Shown: piece after piece, positions 8,636 to 17,856 of the stretch | Position numbering within the stretch: position 1 is the first letter of the stretch | How the letters are laid out: each line of letters opens with the position of its first letter | Assembly: GCA_002481295.1 (NCBI GenBank) | Contig: DLDU01000010.1 | Coordinates: 1-38,212 of the forward strand | Length of the DNA stretch: 38,212 nt | Reading direction: 5' to 3' | Source: Prevotella sp. UBA7764 | GTDB lineage: Bacteria; Bacteroidota; Bacteroidia; Bacteroidales; Bacteroidaceae | Program-made: the position numbers and the translations under genes | Notes under the pieces: model-generated | Database searches by the model: none | Told to the model about the DNA's origin: nothing | Seen by the model: the letters and a program-made list of their open reading frames with translations, nothing else

Positions 8636-9883
8636 ATGGCATTAGTCAAACCTTTTCGTGGCATACGCCCACCGCAGGACTTGGTAGAGAAAGTGGCATC
8701 ACGGCCTTATGATGTGCTCTCATCGGAGGAAGCAAGAAAAGAGGCCGGTGACAACGAGATGTCACTCTATCACATCATCAAACCGGAGATCAATTTCGAG
8801 CCGGGTACGTCGGAATATGACCCTCGTGTCTACACCAGTGCCGCTGAGCATTTCAAAGCATTTCAGGACAAGCATTGGCTGGTTCAGGATGAGAAAGAAC
8901 ATTACTACATCTATGCTCAAACGATGAACGGCAAGACACAGTATGGTCTGGTTGTCGCTGCTTCCGTCGATGATTACCTCACTGGCGTCATCAAAAAACA
9001 TGAGCTCACTCGTCGCGACAAGGAAGAGGACCGCATGAAGCATGTCAGAGTATGCAATGCCAACATGGAGCCAGTCTTCTTTGCTTATCCCGACGATGAA
9101 GTCCTGACCGCTCTCCTCCAGCGCTATGCGGCAACGAAACCCGTTTATGACTTTGTAGCACCTGATGATGGCTTCCGTCATCAATTCTGGATCATCAACG
9201 ACCAACAAGACATCAACACGATAACGGCTGAGTTCGCAAAGATGCCACATTTGTATATTGCTGACGGACATCACCGCTCAGCGGCTGCCGCCTTGGTGGG
9301 TGCCGAGAAGGCAAAGCAGAATCCTCACCATACTGGAAAAGAGGAATACAACTATTTCATGGCAGTCTGCTTCCCTGCAAGTCAGCTGACGATACTCGAC
9401 TACAACCGTGTGGTCAAGGACCTTAACGGTTTGACGCCGGAAGAATTCCTCAAGAAACTCAGTGAGGACTTTGAAGTAGAGGACAAGGGTGAGGCTATCT
9501 ACAAGCCGCAGCATATCCATGAGTTCTCTCTCTACCTCGATAAGCATTGGTATAGTCTTGTTGCCAAGCCGCAGGCTTATGATGACAATGACCCGATCAA
9601 GTCGCTCGATGTCGACATCTCCAGCCGTCTGATTCTCGACAAGCTCATGGGCATCAAAGACCTGCGGAGCGACAAACGCATCGACTTCGTGGGTGGACTC
9701 AGAGGATTGGAAGAACTGAAACGGCGTGTGGACAGTGGTGAAATGCGTTGGGCGTTAGCACTTTATCCGGTTTCCATGAAGCAAATCATGAACATCGCTG
9801 ATACCGGAAACATCATGCCTCCAAAGGCCACATGGTTTGAACCCAAACTGCGTTCCGGACTTGTGATCCACCGTCTGGACTAA
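8636..9883 (+). CDS. DUF1015-family protein linked to serine genes
   Basis: This 415-residue protein belongs to the DUF1015 family, recognised from the N-terminal KPFRGIRPPQDLVEKVASRPYDVLSSEEAR and the central IADGHHRSAAA motif (about residues 207-216). There is no signal peptide or membrane segment, so it is cytoplasmic. It lies 103 bp after serA in the same direction, and linkage with serC and serA is a recurring arrangement for this family in Bacteroidetes. No serB is present in the window. The D-G-H-H-R box resembles the active-site box of ParB/sulfiredoxin-fold enzymes, a fold that includes the serine kinase SerK. A role in phosphoserine or serine phosphate chemistry is therefore possible but only inferred. 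The family has no function I can state as established. Confidence 0.85.
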   Translation: MALVKPFRGIRPPQDLVEKVASRPYDVLSSEEARKEAGDNEMSLYHIIKPEINFEPGTSEYDPRVYTSAAEHFKAFQDKHWLVQDEKEHYYIYAQTMNGKTQYGLVVAASVDDYLTGVIKKHELTRRDKEEDRMKHVRVCNANMEPVFFAYPDDEVLTALLQRYAATKPVYDFVAPDDGFRHQFWIINDQQDINTITAEFAKMPHLYIADGHHRSAAAALVGAEKAKQNPHHTGKEEYNYFMAVCFPASQLTILDYNRVVKDLNGLTPEEFLKKLSEDFEVEDKGEAIYKPQHIHEFSLYLDKHWYSLVAKPQAYDDNDPIKSLDVDISSRLILDKLMGIKDLRSDKRIDFVGGLRGLEELKRRVDSGEMRWALALYPVSMKQIMNIADTGNIMPPKATWFEPKLRSGLVIHRLD

Positions 9884-9906
9884 TACGGTTTCAATAATTC
9901 ATTTGA

Positions 9907-10494
9907 ATGAACGACGAATATAAAACGATAGAAAACACGGGCGAGGGCTACTATACCGAGAAGCGTAGTAAGTTCCTCGCCTTTGCACATCATGTAGAAT
10001 CTGTCGATGAGGCCAAGCAGATCATCGACAGTTATCGCAAGAAATACTACGATGCCCGTCACTGCTGCTATGCTTATCAGATAGGAGTGGGCGATGAAGT
10101 CCATGTGCGGGCCAACGACGACGGCGAGCCTTCGTCGACAGCCGGTAAGCCGATCATGGGACAGATCGTCTCAAATGATCTTACGGATATTCTTATCTGT
10201 GTGGTCAGATACTATGGCGGCGTGAATTTGGGAACAGGAGGATTGATCGTGGCCTATCGCACGGCTGCTGCCGATGCCATTGCCCACTGCTCCGTCGTCA
10301 CACGTCTGGTGAAGGAGAAGGTGGAGTTCCATTTCACGTATCCCATGATGAATGGTGTGATGAAGGTGGTGAAGGATATGAAAGCGGACATCGTCGCGCA
10401 GGATTTCAACATCGACTGCTCGATCGTTTTGGCCATCAGAAAGTCTGAAGCAGAGTTGCTCAAACAGCGGTTGGAGCATCTGAATTTTGAATAG
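9907..10494 (+). CDS. YigZ/IMPACT-family protein
   Basis: The 195-residue protein matches the YigZ (IMPACT, UPF0029) family. It has the N-terminal UPF0029 domain with SKFLAFAHHVESVDEAKQII, ARHCCYAYQIG, the signature NDDGEPSSTAGKPI and VRYYGGVNLGTGGLIVAYR, followed by a C-terminal DUF1949-like ferredoxin-fold domain (about residues 130-195). The eukaryotic homologue IMPACT regulates the GCN2 kinase. The bacterial role is not established, though ribosome or nucleic acid association has been suggested from structure. It starts 23 bp after the DUF1015 gene, so the two are probably co-transcribed. No terminator is evident after it, and a new promoter begins 36 bp downstream. Confidence 0.93.
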   Translation: MNDEYKTIENTGEGYYTEKRSKFLAFAHHVESVDEAKQIIDSYRKKYYDARHCCYAYQIGVGDEVHVRANDDGEPSSTAGKPIMGQIVSNDLTDILICVVRYYGGVNLGTGGLIVAYRTAAADAIAHCSVVTRLVKEKVEFHFTYPMMNGVMKVVKDMKADIVAQDFNIDCSIVLAIRKSEAELLKQRLEHLNFE

Positions 10495-10529
10495 AACGGT
10501 CTCTACTTCAAAAGATTTATATCCACACG

Positions 10530-10561
10530 TTTGGTGAAGTCAAAAATTAGTTATATCTTTG
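10530..10561 (+). promoter_or_regulatory. Promoter of the rep-DUF4494-yggS operon
   Basis: TTTG (10530-10533), a 20-bp spacer and TATCTTTG (10554-10561) match both boxes of the Bacteroidetes promoter. Transcription would begin just before the inverted repeat at 10571. Confidence 0.7.
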
Positions 10562-10570
10562 TAGCCAAAT

Positions 10571-10593
10571 GTTTCGGATTAAGTCTCCGAAAC
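10571..10593. promoter_or_regulatory. Inverted repeat between the rep promoter and start codon
   Basis: GTTTCGGA (10571-10578) and TCCGAAAC (10586-10593) form a perfect 8-bp inverted repeat with a 7-nt spacer. It lies directly after the expected transcription start and 10 bp before the rep ATG. Plasmid Rep_3 initiators repress their own genes by binding inverted repeats in this position, so this is a candidate autoregulatory operator. It could instead act as an RNA hairpin limiting translation. Confidence 0.5.
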
Positions 10594-10603
10594 CAGCAGT
10601 GAT

Positions 10604-11773
10604 ATGGCACCAGAAACGACCAGTGTACAGACAGATAGCGTGGAAACACGGCGTAAGACGACGCGTAACCGTGATTTCGGAAAGGGTAAGAAGCGTGATA
10701 TTAAGCGCAACATACCCTCTGATCTCATACCCATAGAGGAAGAGACCTGGCTTCTCCAGCCTATCGCCGTGACGATGATGCGTCACGATTATTCTCTCAT
10801 TCAGATACGTATCCTCGTCACTATCGTTGAGTATATGCAGTCGAAGTTGCATAAGATGCTCAACAAGGAGCGTCTGCAACCGGAAATTTTCTCTGACGCA
10901 GAGCTCGACAATGACGGACGCTTGGAGATCAAGACGCTCTTCAAGACACTTGGCGTGGATCCCAATCACTATCCTCAATTGCGCCAGAGTTTGAAGATGC
11001 TGGCAGCAATTCCTGTGGAGATTCCTTATAAGACAGCCGACGGCCGACATTATCAAAAGGTTACCAACCTCTGCGATGTATATATTCCGGAGGATGAGGG
11101 TATCTATGAGAAATACGCTGTGTTGAAGATTGACCGTACCGTTGCCAAGCGACTGGTATCTCTTGACTTGGGGTATCATCGTTTGGGCAAGCAGATTGTG
11201 TTTGCCTGCAAAAACCGGTATACCCAGCGCATTTACATGTTTATCGAGAGTTGGCTCGACAAAGGCGGCACCATCATCAAGACCATAGACTTTCGAAAGA
11301 TGCTTCGTTTGGAGAGCAACTACAAGAAATTCAGTGATTTTACCCGGCGTGTTCTTGAACCTGCTAAGGCAGAACTGGAATCTTTGGCAGAAAACGGCTT
11401 CTGTGATTGCTACTTCGATTATAGCAAACGTTATAACCATGGACAGCGTGGCGGAGAGCCTGATGAACTGGTCTTTAAGATTTACAGACCGAAGAATCGG
11501 TTGAATCAGCAACTCAAAGATGTCACCGACATGCAGAAGAAGCAGTTCGCCAATATGCTCGTGAGATACTTTGGCTTCGACAACACATTGGCCAACAAAA
11601 TGTGTGACAGGATAACGCCGGAGAACTATCAGGATGCTGTCTCCAAGCTCGTTGATCTGCGGTCGAGGCTCAACAACAACCTTACGATCAATGACCGTGC
11701 TGCTTATACCTATCGAGCACTGGATAATCTCTTCAAGGGAAACGCGGAGAAAATGTTAGAAAACAAAAAGTAA
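10604..11773 (+). CDS. Plasmid-type replication initiator protein (RepB/Rep_3 family), chromosomal
   Basis: This 389-residue protein resembles initiators of the Rep_3 superfamily, which bind iterons at plasmid origins through two winged-helix domains. A basic, disordered-looking N-terminal tail (about residues 1-38) is followed by a first winged helix (about 50-185, including HDYSLIQIRILVTIVEYMQ) and a second one (about 190-320, including RYTQRIYMFIESW and YKKFSDFTRRVLEPAKAEL, the typical recognition-helix block). Residues 320-389 form a helical extension. The neighbours are ordinary housekeeping genes with no mobilisation, partition or toxin genes, so this is not an integrated plasmid in any obvious sense. 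DUF4494 follows after 12 bp. Whether it acts in replication or has been recruited for transcriptional control cannot be told from sequence. Confidence 0.8.
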   Translation: MAPETTSVQTDSVETRRKTTRNRDFGKGKKRDIKRNIPSDLIPIEEETWLLQPIAVTMMRHDYSLIQIRILVTIVEYMQSKLHKMLNKERLQPEIFSDAELDNDGRLEIKTLFKTLGVDPNHYPQLRQSLKMLAAIPVEIPYKTADGRHYQKVTNLCDVYIPEDEGIYEKYAVLKIDRTVAKRLVSLDLGYHRLGKQIVFACKNRYTQRIYMFIESWLDKGGTIIKTIDFRKMLRLESNYKKFSDFTRRVLEPAKAELESLAENGFCDCYFDYSKRYNHGQRGGEPDELVFKIYRPKNRLNQQLKDVTDMQKKQFANMLVRYFGFDNTLANKMCDRITPENYQDAVSKLVDLRSRLNNNLTINDRAAYTYRALDNLFKGNAEKMLENKK

Positions 11774-11785
11774 ACGAAATATTAT

Positions 11786-12325
11786 ATGAAATCAAGAACT
11801 TCTGATTGGTTTGAGACAAAAATACGCTACGACAAGACACAAGAGGACGGTGGACAAAAACCTGTCACAGAACAGTATGTCGTAGACGCACTGAGTTTTA
11901 CAGAGGCTGAGAAAGCTCTGATTGAGGAAATGCAGACTTATATCAGTGGAGACTACAAGATCACCGGCATCAAGCCGGCTCCTTATCATGAGATATTCTT
12001 CAGCGATCTCAATGCTGATGATAAGTGGTATAAAGCTAAGCTCCAATTCATCACCATCGACGAGAAAACACAGAAGGAGAAGCGGTCTAATGTCAACTAT
12101 CTTATACAGGCTGGGTCTTTACCAACAGCCGTCAAGTATGTGGAAGAGGTGATGGGTGGTACGATGATTGACTATGTCATCAGCGCTATCAACGAGACCC
12201 CTACCATGGATGTTTTTGTTCATGATTTGGATCCTAACAAGAAAAAGAAAGAAGAAGACGATAAACCTGAATACGAAAGAGAAAACACATCGGCAGACGA
12301 CAACAAGGTGAAGGAGGGTGAGTAA
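11786..12325 (+). CDS. DUF4494-family protein
   Basis: This 179-residue cytoplasmic protein matches DUF4494, a family found mainly in Bacteroidetes, from SDWFETKIRYDK at the N terminus, VDALSFTEAEKALIEEM, ITGIKPAPYHEIFF and DDKWYKAKLQFITIDEK. The last 30 residues are a charged, Lys/Glu/Asp-rich tail that looks disordered. The gene is sandwiched between rep (12 bp upstream) and the YggS gene (overlapping by one base), so the three form an operon. Its function is unknown. The phage-like and plasmid-like feel of the family and its placement after a Rep_3 protein hint at a nucleic acid role, which is inference only. Confidence 0.82.
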   Translation: MKSRTSDWFETKIRYDKTQEDGGQKPVTEQYVVDALSFTEAEKALIEEMQTYISGDYKITGIKPAPYHEIFFSDLNADDKWYKAKLQFITIDEKTQKEKRSNVNYLIQAGSLPTAVKYVEEVMGGTMIDYVISAINETPTMDVFVHDLDPNKKKKEEDDKPEYERENTSADDNKVKEGE

Positions 12326-12999
12326 TGGACATTGATGTTGCATCGAATTTGAAAAAAGTCCTGGCTGAATTGCCAAAAGACACAAGGCTGGTAGCTGTCA
12401 GCAAGTTTCATCCCAATGAATACATTGAAGCAGCTTATCAGGCTGGCCAGCGTATCTTTGGAGAAAGTCATGAACAGGAACTGGTCAAGAAGTATGCACA
12501 ACTGCCCAAAGACATTCAATGGCACTTCATCGGTCATCTCCAGACCAACAAAGTCAAATACATAGCACCATTTATCAGTATGATCGAGTCGGTCGATTCG
12601 ATGAAACTGATGAAAGAAATCAATAAGCAGGCTGCGAAAAGTGATCGTGTTATCAATGTACTCCTGGAACTGCATATTGCGGAGGAAGAGGCAAAGACCG
12701 GACTGACACTCGATGCCTGCCGTGAACTGCTGAGCAATGGTGAGTGGAGAACATTGACCCATGTGCATATCAGTGGCTTGATGATGATGGCCAGCAATGT
12801 GGATGACCAGGAGCAGATCGCTCGTGAGATGAGCGCTGCGGCTGACTTCTTTGATGAAGTGAAGAAGCAGTATTTCAGTGATGATGACTCTTTCTGCGAG
12901 CGGTCGTGGGGAATGAGCCATGATTATAAGGTTGCGATTCAATGCCGCTCCACGCTCGTACGTGTCGGAACTGCAATCTTCGGTCCGAGAGTTTACTGA
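12325..12999 (+). CDS. YggS/PROSC-family PLP-homeostasis protein
   Basis: The protein has 224 residues, the normal size of this single-domain alanine-racemase-like barrel. It binds PLP without known catalytic activity and buffers cofactor supply and amino acid or keto acid pools. Recognised segments are LVAVSKFHP (Lys for PLP), GQRIFGESHEQEL, IQWHFIGHLQTNKVKYI, the IESVDS block, HISGLMMMAS and the C-terminal WGMSHDYKVAIQCRSTLVRVGTAIFG, which binds the PLP phosphate. Its ATG overlaps the TAA of the DUF4494 gene by one base, indicating translational coupling. Confidence 0.95.
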   Translation: MDIDVASNLKKVLAELPKDTRLVAVSKFHPNEYIEAAYQAGQRIFGESHEQELVKKYAQLPKDIQWHFIGHLQTNKVKYIAPFISMIESVDSMKLMKEINKQAAKSDRVINVLLELHIAEEEAKTGLTLDACRELLSNGEWRTLTHVHISGLMMMASNVDDQEQIAREMSAAADFFDEVKKQYFSDDDSFCERSWGMSHDYKVAIQCRSTLVRVGTAIFGPRVY

Positions 13000-13064
13000 C
13001 GATGTCATGCGACATACGGTTCACATTATTATATAGAGACATTTAAAAGAGAAACTATAAATCT

Positions 13065-14348
13065 ATGCATATGAATACAGGTAAAGTAGATGTTCTGCTG
13101 GGTCTTCAGTGGGGCGACGAAGGTAAAGGAAAGGTTGTCGACGTTCTTACGCCGCGGTACGATGTAGTAGCCCGTTTCCAGGGAGGCCCCAATGCTGGTC
13201 ATACCTTGGAGTTTGAGGGTCAGAAATATGTGCTTCGCAGCATTCCGTCCGGTATCTTCCAGGGTGATAAGGTCAACATCATCGGTAATGGTGTAGTCCT
13301 GGCTCCTGATTTGTTTATGGACGAGGCGAAAGACCTTGAAAAGAGTGGGCATGAGCTGACTTCCAGACTCCATATCTCTAAGAAAGCTCACCTGATTATG
13401 CCAACACATAGAATCCTAGACCGCGCTATTGAGGCTGCTAAAGGCAAGAACAAAGTAGGAACAACCGGCAAGGGCATTGGTCCGACTTATACCGACAAGG
13501 TCAGCCGCAATGGCTTGCGTGTGGGCGATATCCTTGAGAACTTTGACCAGAAATATGCTGCTCACAAAGAGCGCCACATGAAGATGCTGAAAGCCTTAGG
13601 CTGGACAGACTTTGAAGGCTTCGACGAGGTAGAGAAGAAATGGATGAAAGGTGTGGAGTATCTTCGCCGGTTCCATATCGTCGACAGTGAGCATGAGGTG
13701 AATAAGTTGCTGAGAGACAGCAAGAGCATTCTTTGTGAAGGTGCTCAGGGTACTATGCTTGATGTAGACTTTGGCAGTTATCCTTTTGTCACATCCAGCA
13801 ATACCATCTGTGCTGGAGCCTGCACGGGATTGGGCATCGGCCCCAACAAGATTGGCAATGTCTATGGTATCATGAAAGCCTATTGCACACGTGTGGGTGC
13901 TGGTCCTTTCCCAACTGAACTCTTCGACGAGACAGGTAAGAAGATCAGAGATCTTGGCCATGAGTATGGTGCTGTGACAGGACGTGAGCGCCGTTGCGGA
14001 TGGATCGATCTCGTACAGCTCCGCTATAGTATCATGGTTGACGGCGTGACGGAATTGATCATGATGAAGAGCGATGTCTTGGACGGCTTCGATACGATCA
14101 AGGCCTGTGTCGCTTATAAATTGCCCGATGGAACTGTGACACGTGACTTCCCCTATGAGATCGACAACGTGGAGCCAGTCTATAAGGAGCTGCCAGGATG
14201 GAAAACAGATATGACGAAGTTCACTTCTGAGGATCAGTTCCCGAAGGCTTTCGCAGACTACATCAAGTTCCTGGAGGATGAGCTGGAGACACGTATCGGC
14301 ATCATCTCCATCGGTCCGGACCGTGATCAGACCATTGTAAGAAAATAA
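13065..14348 (+). CDS. purA: Adenylosuccinate synthetase
   Basis: PurA makes adenylosuccinate from IMP, aspartate and GTP, the first step from IMP to AMP. The 427-residue protein has the family N terminus VDVLLGLQWGDEGKGKVVDVL with the P-loop-like GDEGKGK, then RFQGGPNAGHT, TGKGIGPTYTDK, CEGAQGTMLDVDFGSYPFVTSSN and GRERRCGWIDLV. The start could be 13065 or the ATG two codons later (13071). No TAnnTTTG promoter is obvious in the 65-bp gap after the YggS gene, so it may be read through. hisS follows after 22 bp. Confidence 0.97.
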   Translation: MHMNTGKVDVLLGLQWGDEGKGKVVDVLTPRYDVVARFQGGPNAGHTLEFEGQKYVLRSIPSGIFQGDKVNIIGNGVVLAPDLFMDEAKDLEKSGHELTSRLHISKKAHLIMPTHRILDRAIEAAKGKNKVGTTGKGIGPTYTDKVSRNGLRVGDILENFDQKYAAHKERHMKMLKALGWTDFEGFDEVEKKWMKGVEYLRRFHIVDSEHEVNKLLRDSKSILCEGAQGTMLDVDFGSYPFVTSSNTICAGACTGLGIGPNKIGNVYGIMKAYCTRVGAGPFPTELFDETGKKIRDLGHEYGAVTGRERRCGWIDLVQLRYSIMVDGVTELIMMKSDVLDGFDTIKACVAYKLPDGTVTRDFPYEIDNVEPVYKELPGWKTDMTKFTSEDQFPKAFADYIKFLEDELETRIGIISIGPDRDQTIVRK

Positions 14349-14370
14349 ATCCCATTGATAAAAAAGTAGT

Positions 14371-15738
14371 ATGGCAAATACGAAACCATCCATCCCAAAG
14401 GGTACCAGAGACTTTGGCCCTGAGGAGATGGCAAAGAGAAACTATATATTCAATACCATTAAGGAAGTTTACGCATTGTATGGCTTCCAACAGATAGAGA
14501 CCCCAGCTATGGAGACCCTCCACACGCTGATGGGCAAATACGGTGACGAAGGTGACAAGCTCTTGTTCAAGGTCTTGAACTCAGGCGATTATCTCAAGGA
14601 CGTCTCTGATGAGGAACTGCGTGAGCGCAATGTCCTTCATTTGCAGTCAAAACTGTGTGAGAAGGGCTTGCGCTATGACCTTACCGTGCCTTTCGCGCGC
14701 TATGTGGTGATGCATCGCAACGAGTTGCAGTTGCCATTTAAGCGTTATCAGATTCAGCCGGTGTGGCGTGCTGACCGTCCTCAGAAGGGCAGATACCGCG
14801 AGTTCTATCAGTGTGATGCTGATGTCGTCGGCTCCGACTCTTTGCTCAACGAGGTGGAGCTCATGCAGATCGTCGACACGGTGTTCCAGCGCTTCGGCAT
14901 CAGAGTGCAGATCAAAATCAACAACCGTAAGATCCTCTCTGGTTTGGCAGAGGTCATCGGCGAGGCTGACAAGATTGTGGACATCACAGTGGCCATTGAT
15001 AAGTTGGATAAGATTGGACTTGAAAAGGTCAACGACGAGCTGCGCGAGAATGGTATCTCGGAAGAGGCTATTCAGAAGTTGCAGCCGGTGATCGCTTTGA
15101 CAGGCTCCAATGAGGATAAGTTGAAGGTGATCGCTGACGTCTTGAAGGATTCAGAGACAGGATTGAAAGGTGTGGAAGAGACATCGTTCATCCTTAACGC
15201 CCTCAAGAATGTAGGACTGAAGAATGAGGTACAACTTGATCTGACACTTGCCCGTGGCCTCAACTACTATACCGGTGCTATCTTTGAGGTGAAAGCTTTG
15301 GACACGCCGATGGGCTCGATCACCGGTGGCGGCCGCTATGACAACCTTACGGGAATCTTCGGTATGCCCGGTCTCTCCGGCGTAGGCATCTCGTTCGGTG
15401 CTGACCGTATCTATGATGTCCTGAATGCACTCGATCTGTATCCCAAGGATGCTGTCCGTTCCACTCAGTTGCTCTTCATCAACTTTGGAGAGAAAGAAAC
15501 CGAGTATTGCCTGCCGATCATTTCCAAGGCTCGCGCTGCCGGCATCCGTACAGAGATCTATCCTGATGCTGTCAAGATGAAGAAGCAGATGTCCTATGCC
15601 AATGCAAAGCATATCGACTTCGTGGCTTTGGCTGGTGACAACGAGATTGAAGCAGGCAAGGTGACACTGAAGAATATGGTTACAGGCGAGCAGAATCTGG
15701 TTGATGTCGATGAGATGATCAAACAGGTGCAGGGATAA
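14371..15738 (+). CDS. hisS: Histidyl-tRNA synthetase
   Basis: HisS charges tRNA-His and is a class II synthetase. The 455-residue protein shows motif 1 in the [10 protein letters not shown] region, motif 2 in [21 protein letters not shown], the histidine-specific [15 protein letters not shown] and [13 protein letters not shown], and motif 3 in [15 protein letters not shown]. The C-terminal anticodon-binding domain covers about residues 360-455. The length is typical. It starts 22 bp after purA in the same direction and is followed by a strong terminator, so purA-hisS form one unit that ends here. Confidence 0.97.
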   Translation: MANTKPSIPKGTRDFGPEEMAKRNYIFNTIKEVYALYGFQQIETPAMETLHTLMGKYGDEGDKLLFKVLNSGDYLKDVSDEELRERNVLHLQSKLCEKGLRYDLTVPFARYVVMHRNELQLPFKRYQIQPVWRADRPQKGRYREFYQCDADVVGSDSLLNEVELMQIVDTVFQRFGIRVQIKINNRKILSGLAEVIGEADKIVDITVAIDKLDKIGLEKVNDELRENGISEEAIQKLQPVIALTGSNEDKLKVIADVLKDSETGLKGVEETSFILNALKNVGLKNEVQLDLTLARGLNYYTGAIFEVKALDTPMGSITGGGRYDNLTGIFGMPGLSGVGISFGADRIYDVLNALDLYPKDAVRSTQLLFINFGEKETEYCLPIISKARAAGIRTEIYPDAVKMKKQMSYANAKHIDFVALAGDNEIEAGKVTLKNMVTGEQNLVDVDEMIKQVQG

Positions 15739-15766
15739 TAGAATCATTTCGCAACTCTTTATAATG

Positions 15767-15797
15767 AAGGTAGCCTCAACCGGCTACCTTTTTTCTT
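15767..15797 (+). terminator. Rho-independent terminator after hisS
   Basis: AAGGTAGCC (15767-15775) and GGCTACCTT (15782-15790) form a perfect 9-bp stem with a 6-nt loop, followed by a T-rich run to 15797. Confidence 0.85.
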
Positions 15798-15850
15798 CTT
15801 ATTTTTAGAAAGTTATGGGTAAAAGTCCCATGAAAAAAGAGGGGATGCGT

Positions 15851-15881
15851 TTTGTAGTTATAGAATAAATTACTAACTTTG
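15851..15881 (+). promoter_or_regulatory. Promoter of aspS
   Basis: TTTG (15851-15854), a 19-bp spacer and TAACTTTG (15874-15881) match both Bacteroidetes boxes. The aspS start at 15912 lies about 25 nt after the expected transcription start. Confidence 0.7.
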
Positions 15882-15911
15882 CATTCATATAATATTCAAT
15901 CTATAATAGCA

Positions 15912-17669
15912 ATGTATAGAACAAATACATGTGGTGAGTTGCGCATCTCTGATGTCGGCAAGAAGGTTACGCTTGCCGGATGGGTGCAACGCACTCGTAA
16001 GATGGGAGGTATGACTTTTGTCGACTTGCGTGACCGTTACGGCATCACACAGTTGGTGTTCAACGAGGCCGCAGATAAAGAGCTGTGCGAGCAGGCAAAC
16101 AAGCTCGGACGTGAGTATTGCATCCAGGCTAAGGGCTTGGTACAGGAGCGCCAGAGCAAGAACGACAAGATGGAAACGGGTGATATAGAGATCATTGTCG
16201 ATGAGCTCAATATTCTCAGTCCTTCTCTCACTCCGCCTTTCACTATTGAGGACAATACGGATGGTGGCGATGAGCTGAGAATGAAGTATCGCTATTTGGA
16301 TCTTCGCCGCTCCGTGGTCAGACGCAATCTGGAGTTGCGTCACCGTATGACTATTCTTATCCGTAATTTCCTCGACAATCAGAAGTTTATCGAGGTGGAG
16401 ACACCAGTGCTGATCGGTTCTACTCCTGAGGGAGCGCGCGACTTCGTTGTTCCTTCCCGTATGAATCCCGGTCAGTTCTACGCATTGCCTCAGAGTCCTC
16501 AGACCTTGAAACAGTTGCTTATGGTGGCAGGCTTTGACAGATATTTCCAGATTGCCAAGTGTTTCCGTGACGAGGATCTTCGTGCTGACCGCCAGCCGGA
16601 GTTCACTCAGGTAGACTGCGAGATGAGCTTTGTCGATCAGGACGATGTCATCAACTTGTTTGAGGAGATGTGTCGTATGCTCTTCAAGGAGATTCGTGGT
16701 GTGGATCTTCCCAAGCCTTTGCAGCAAATGACATGGCATGAGGCTATGCGCCGTTTCGGTTCTGATAAGCCGGATCTGCGCTTCGGTATGGAGTTCGTTG
16801 AGCTGATGGATGAGTTCAAAGGAAAGGGTGAATTCTCAGTTTTCAATGAGGCTAACTATATCGGTGGTATCTGTGTGCCCGGCTGCGCAGACTATAGCAG
16901 AAAGCAACTCAATGAGTTGACCGACTTTGTCAAGCGTCCTCAGGTAGGTGCTCAGGGGCTGGTGTATATCAAATATAATGCCGACGGAACCATCAAGAGT
17001 TCTGTCGATAAGTTCTACTCTCAGGAAGTGCTTCAGGGCGTCTTGAATAAGATGGAAGCAAAGCCAGGTGACCTGGCACTGATTCTTTCCGGCAGCAATG
17101 CCAACAAGACACGTGTCCAACTCTGCAGCCTGCGTCTGTTGATGGGCGACCGTCTTGGCCTTCGTGACAAGAACGTGTTCAAATGTCTTTGGATAATTGA
17201 CTTCCCACTCTTTGAGTGGAGCGATGAGGAGCAGCGCCTGATGGCAACCCACCATCCTTTCACTATGCCAAATCCCGATGACATCCCATTGCTCGACGCT
17301 CATCCTGAGCAGGTGCGTGCCAAGGCATATGACTTTGTCTGCAACGGCATCGAAGTGGGCGGTGGTAGTCTGCGTATCCATGATACGAAGCTCCAGGAGA
17401 AGATGTTCGAGGTGTTGGGCTTCACTCCCGAGCGTGCTGAGGCTCAGTTCGGCTTCTTGATGAATGCCTTCAAGTATGGTGCGCCACCTCACGCAGGTCT
17501 TGCTTTTGGCTTGGATCGTTTTGTCAGTATTCTTGCGGGCTTGGACAGCATCCGTGACTGTATCGCATTCCCGAAGAATAACAGTGGACGCGACGTGATG
17601 TTGGATGCTCCTTCAGCTCTTGAGCCTAAGCAACTTGAAGAGTTGAAGATCAAGATTGACAAAGAATAA
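15912..17669 (+). CDS. aspS: Aspartyl-tRNA synthetase
   Basis: AspS charges tRNA-Asp. The start at [19 protein letters not shown] gives 585 residues; the frame remains open 11 codons further upstream, but that extension overlaps the promoter. Domains in order are the OB-fold anticodon-binding domain (about 1-105, with [23 protein letters not shown] read as the family N-terminal block), the class II core with motif 2 in [22 protein letters not shown], the bacterial GAD insertion (about 285-410), and motif 3 in [15 protein letters not shown]. The large insertion marks the bacterial type. Whether it is discriminating or also charges tRNA-Asn cannot be decided without the genome's asnS/gatCAB content. 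Confidence 0.96.
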   Translation: MYRTNTCGELRISDVGKKVTLAGWVQRTRKMGGMTFVDLRDRYGITQLVFNEAADKELCEQANKLGREYCIQAKGLVQERQSKNDKMETGDIEIIVDELNILSPSLTPPFTIEDNTDGGDELRMKYRYLDLRRSVVRRNLELRHRMTILIRNFLDNQKFIEVETPVLIGSTPEGARDFVVPSRMNPGQFYALPQSPQTLKQLLMVAGFDRYFQIAKCFRDEDLRADRQPEFTQVDCEMSFVDQDDVINLFEEMCRMLFKEIRGVDLPKPLQQMTWHEAMRRFGSDKPDLRFGMEFVELMDEFKGKGEFSVFNEANYIGGICVPGCADYSRKQLNELTDFVKRPQVGAQGLVYIKYNADGTIKSSVDKFYSQEVLQGVLNKMEAKPGDLALILSGSNANKTRVQLCSLRLLMGDRLGLRDKNVFKCLWIIDFPLFEWSDEEQRLMATHHPFTMPNPDDIPLLDAHPEQVRAKAYDFVCNGIEVGGGSLRIHDTKLQEKMFEVLGFTPERAEAQFGFLMNAFKYGAPPHAGLAFGLDRFVSILAGLDSIRDCIAFPKNNSGRDVMLDAPSALEPKQLEELKIKIDKE

Positions 17670-17687
17670 TCGCTATTATAATTTGAT

Positions 17688-17722
17688 ATGCATCAAGCGG
17701 GCGTGAAGTCTGCTTGATGTAT
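17688..17722 (+). terminator. Stem-loop after aspS, weak terminator
   Basis: ATGCATCAAGC (17688-17698) pairs with GCTTGATGTAT (17712-17722), an 11-bp stem with one G-U pair that can extend inward. No T run follows, so it may act as a 3' end stabiliser or Rho-related site and not as a classical terminator. Confidence 0.4.
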
Positions 17723-17789
17723 GTCAATAAATAATATAGCGGTCGTCACTTTTGTAAGTAATGGGACAACGTGTTACTAAAAAATATCT

Positions 17790-17797
17790 TATATTTG
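17790..17797 (+). promoter_or_regulatory. Candidate -7 box for the DUF2582 winged-helix gene
   Basis: TATATTTG matches TAnnTTTG, but no clear TTG lies at the -33 distance. Transcription would begin near 17802, about 55 nt before the ATG at 17857. Confidence 0.4.
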
Positions 17798-17856
17798 CAA
17801 TAAGAAAGTAATAAATTAGTTGTATATTAACTATAAAATTTATTTTTTACTAAATT

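Noticed and set aside
10604..12325. Integrated plasmid or prophage containing the Rep protein
   Set aside because: No integrase, partition, mobilisation or phage genes and no flanking repeats; neighbours on both sides are ordinary chromosomal genes.
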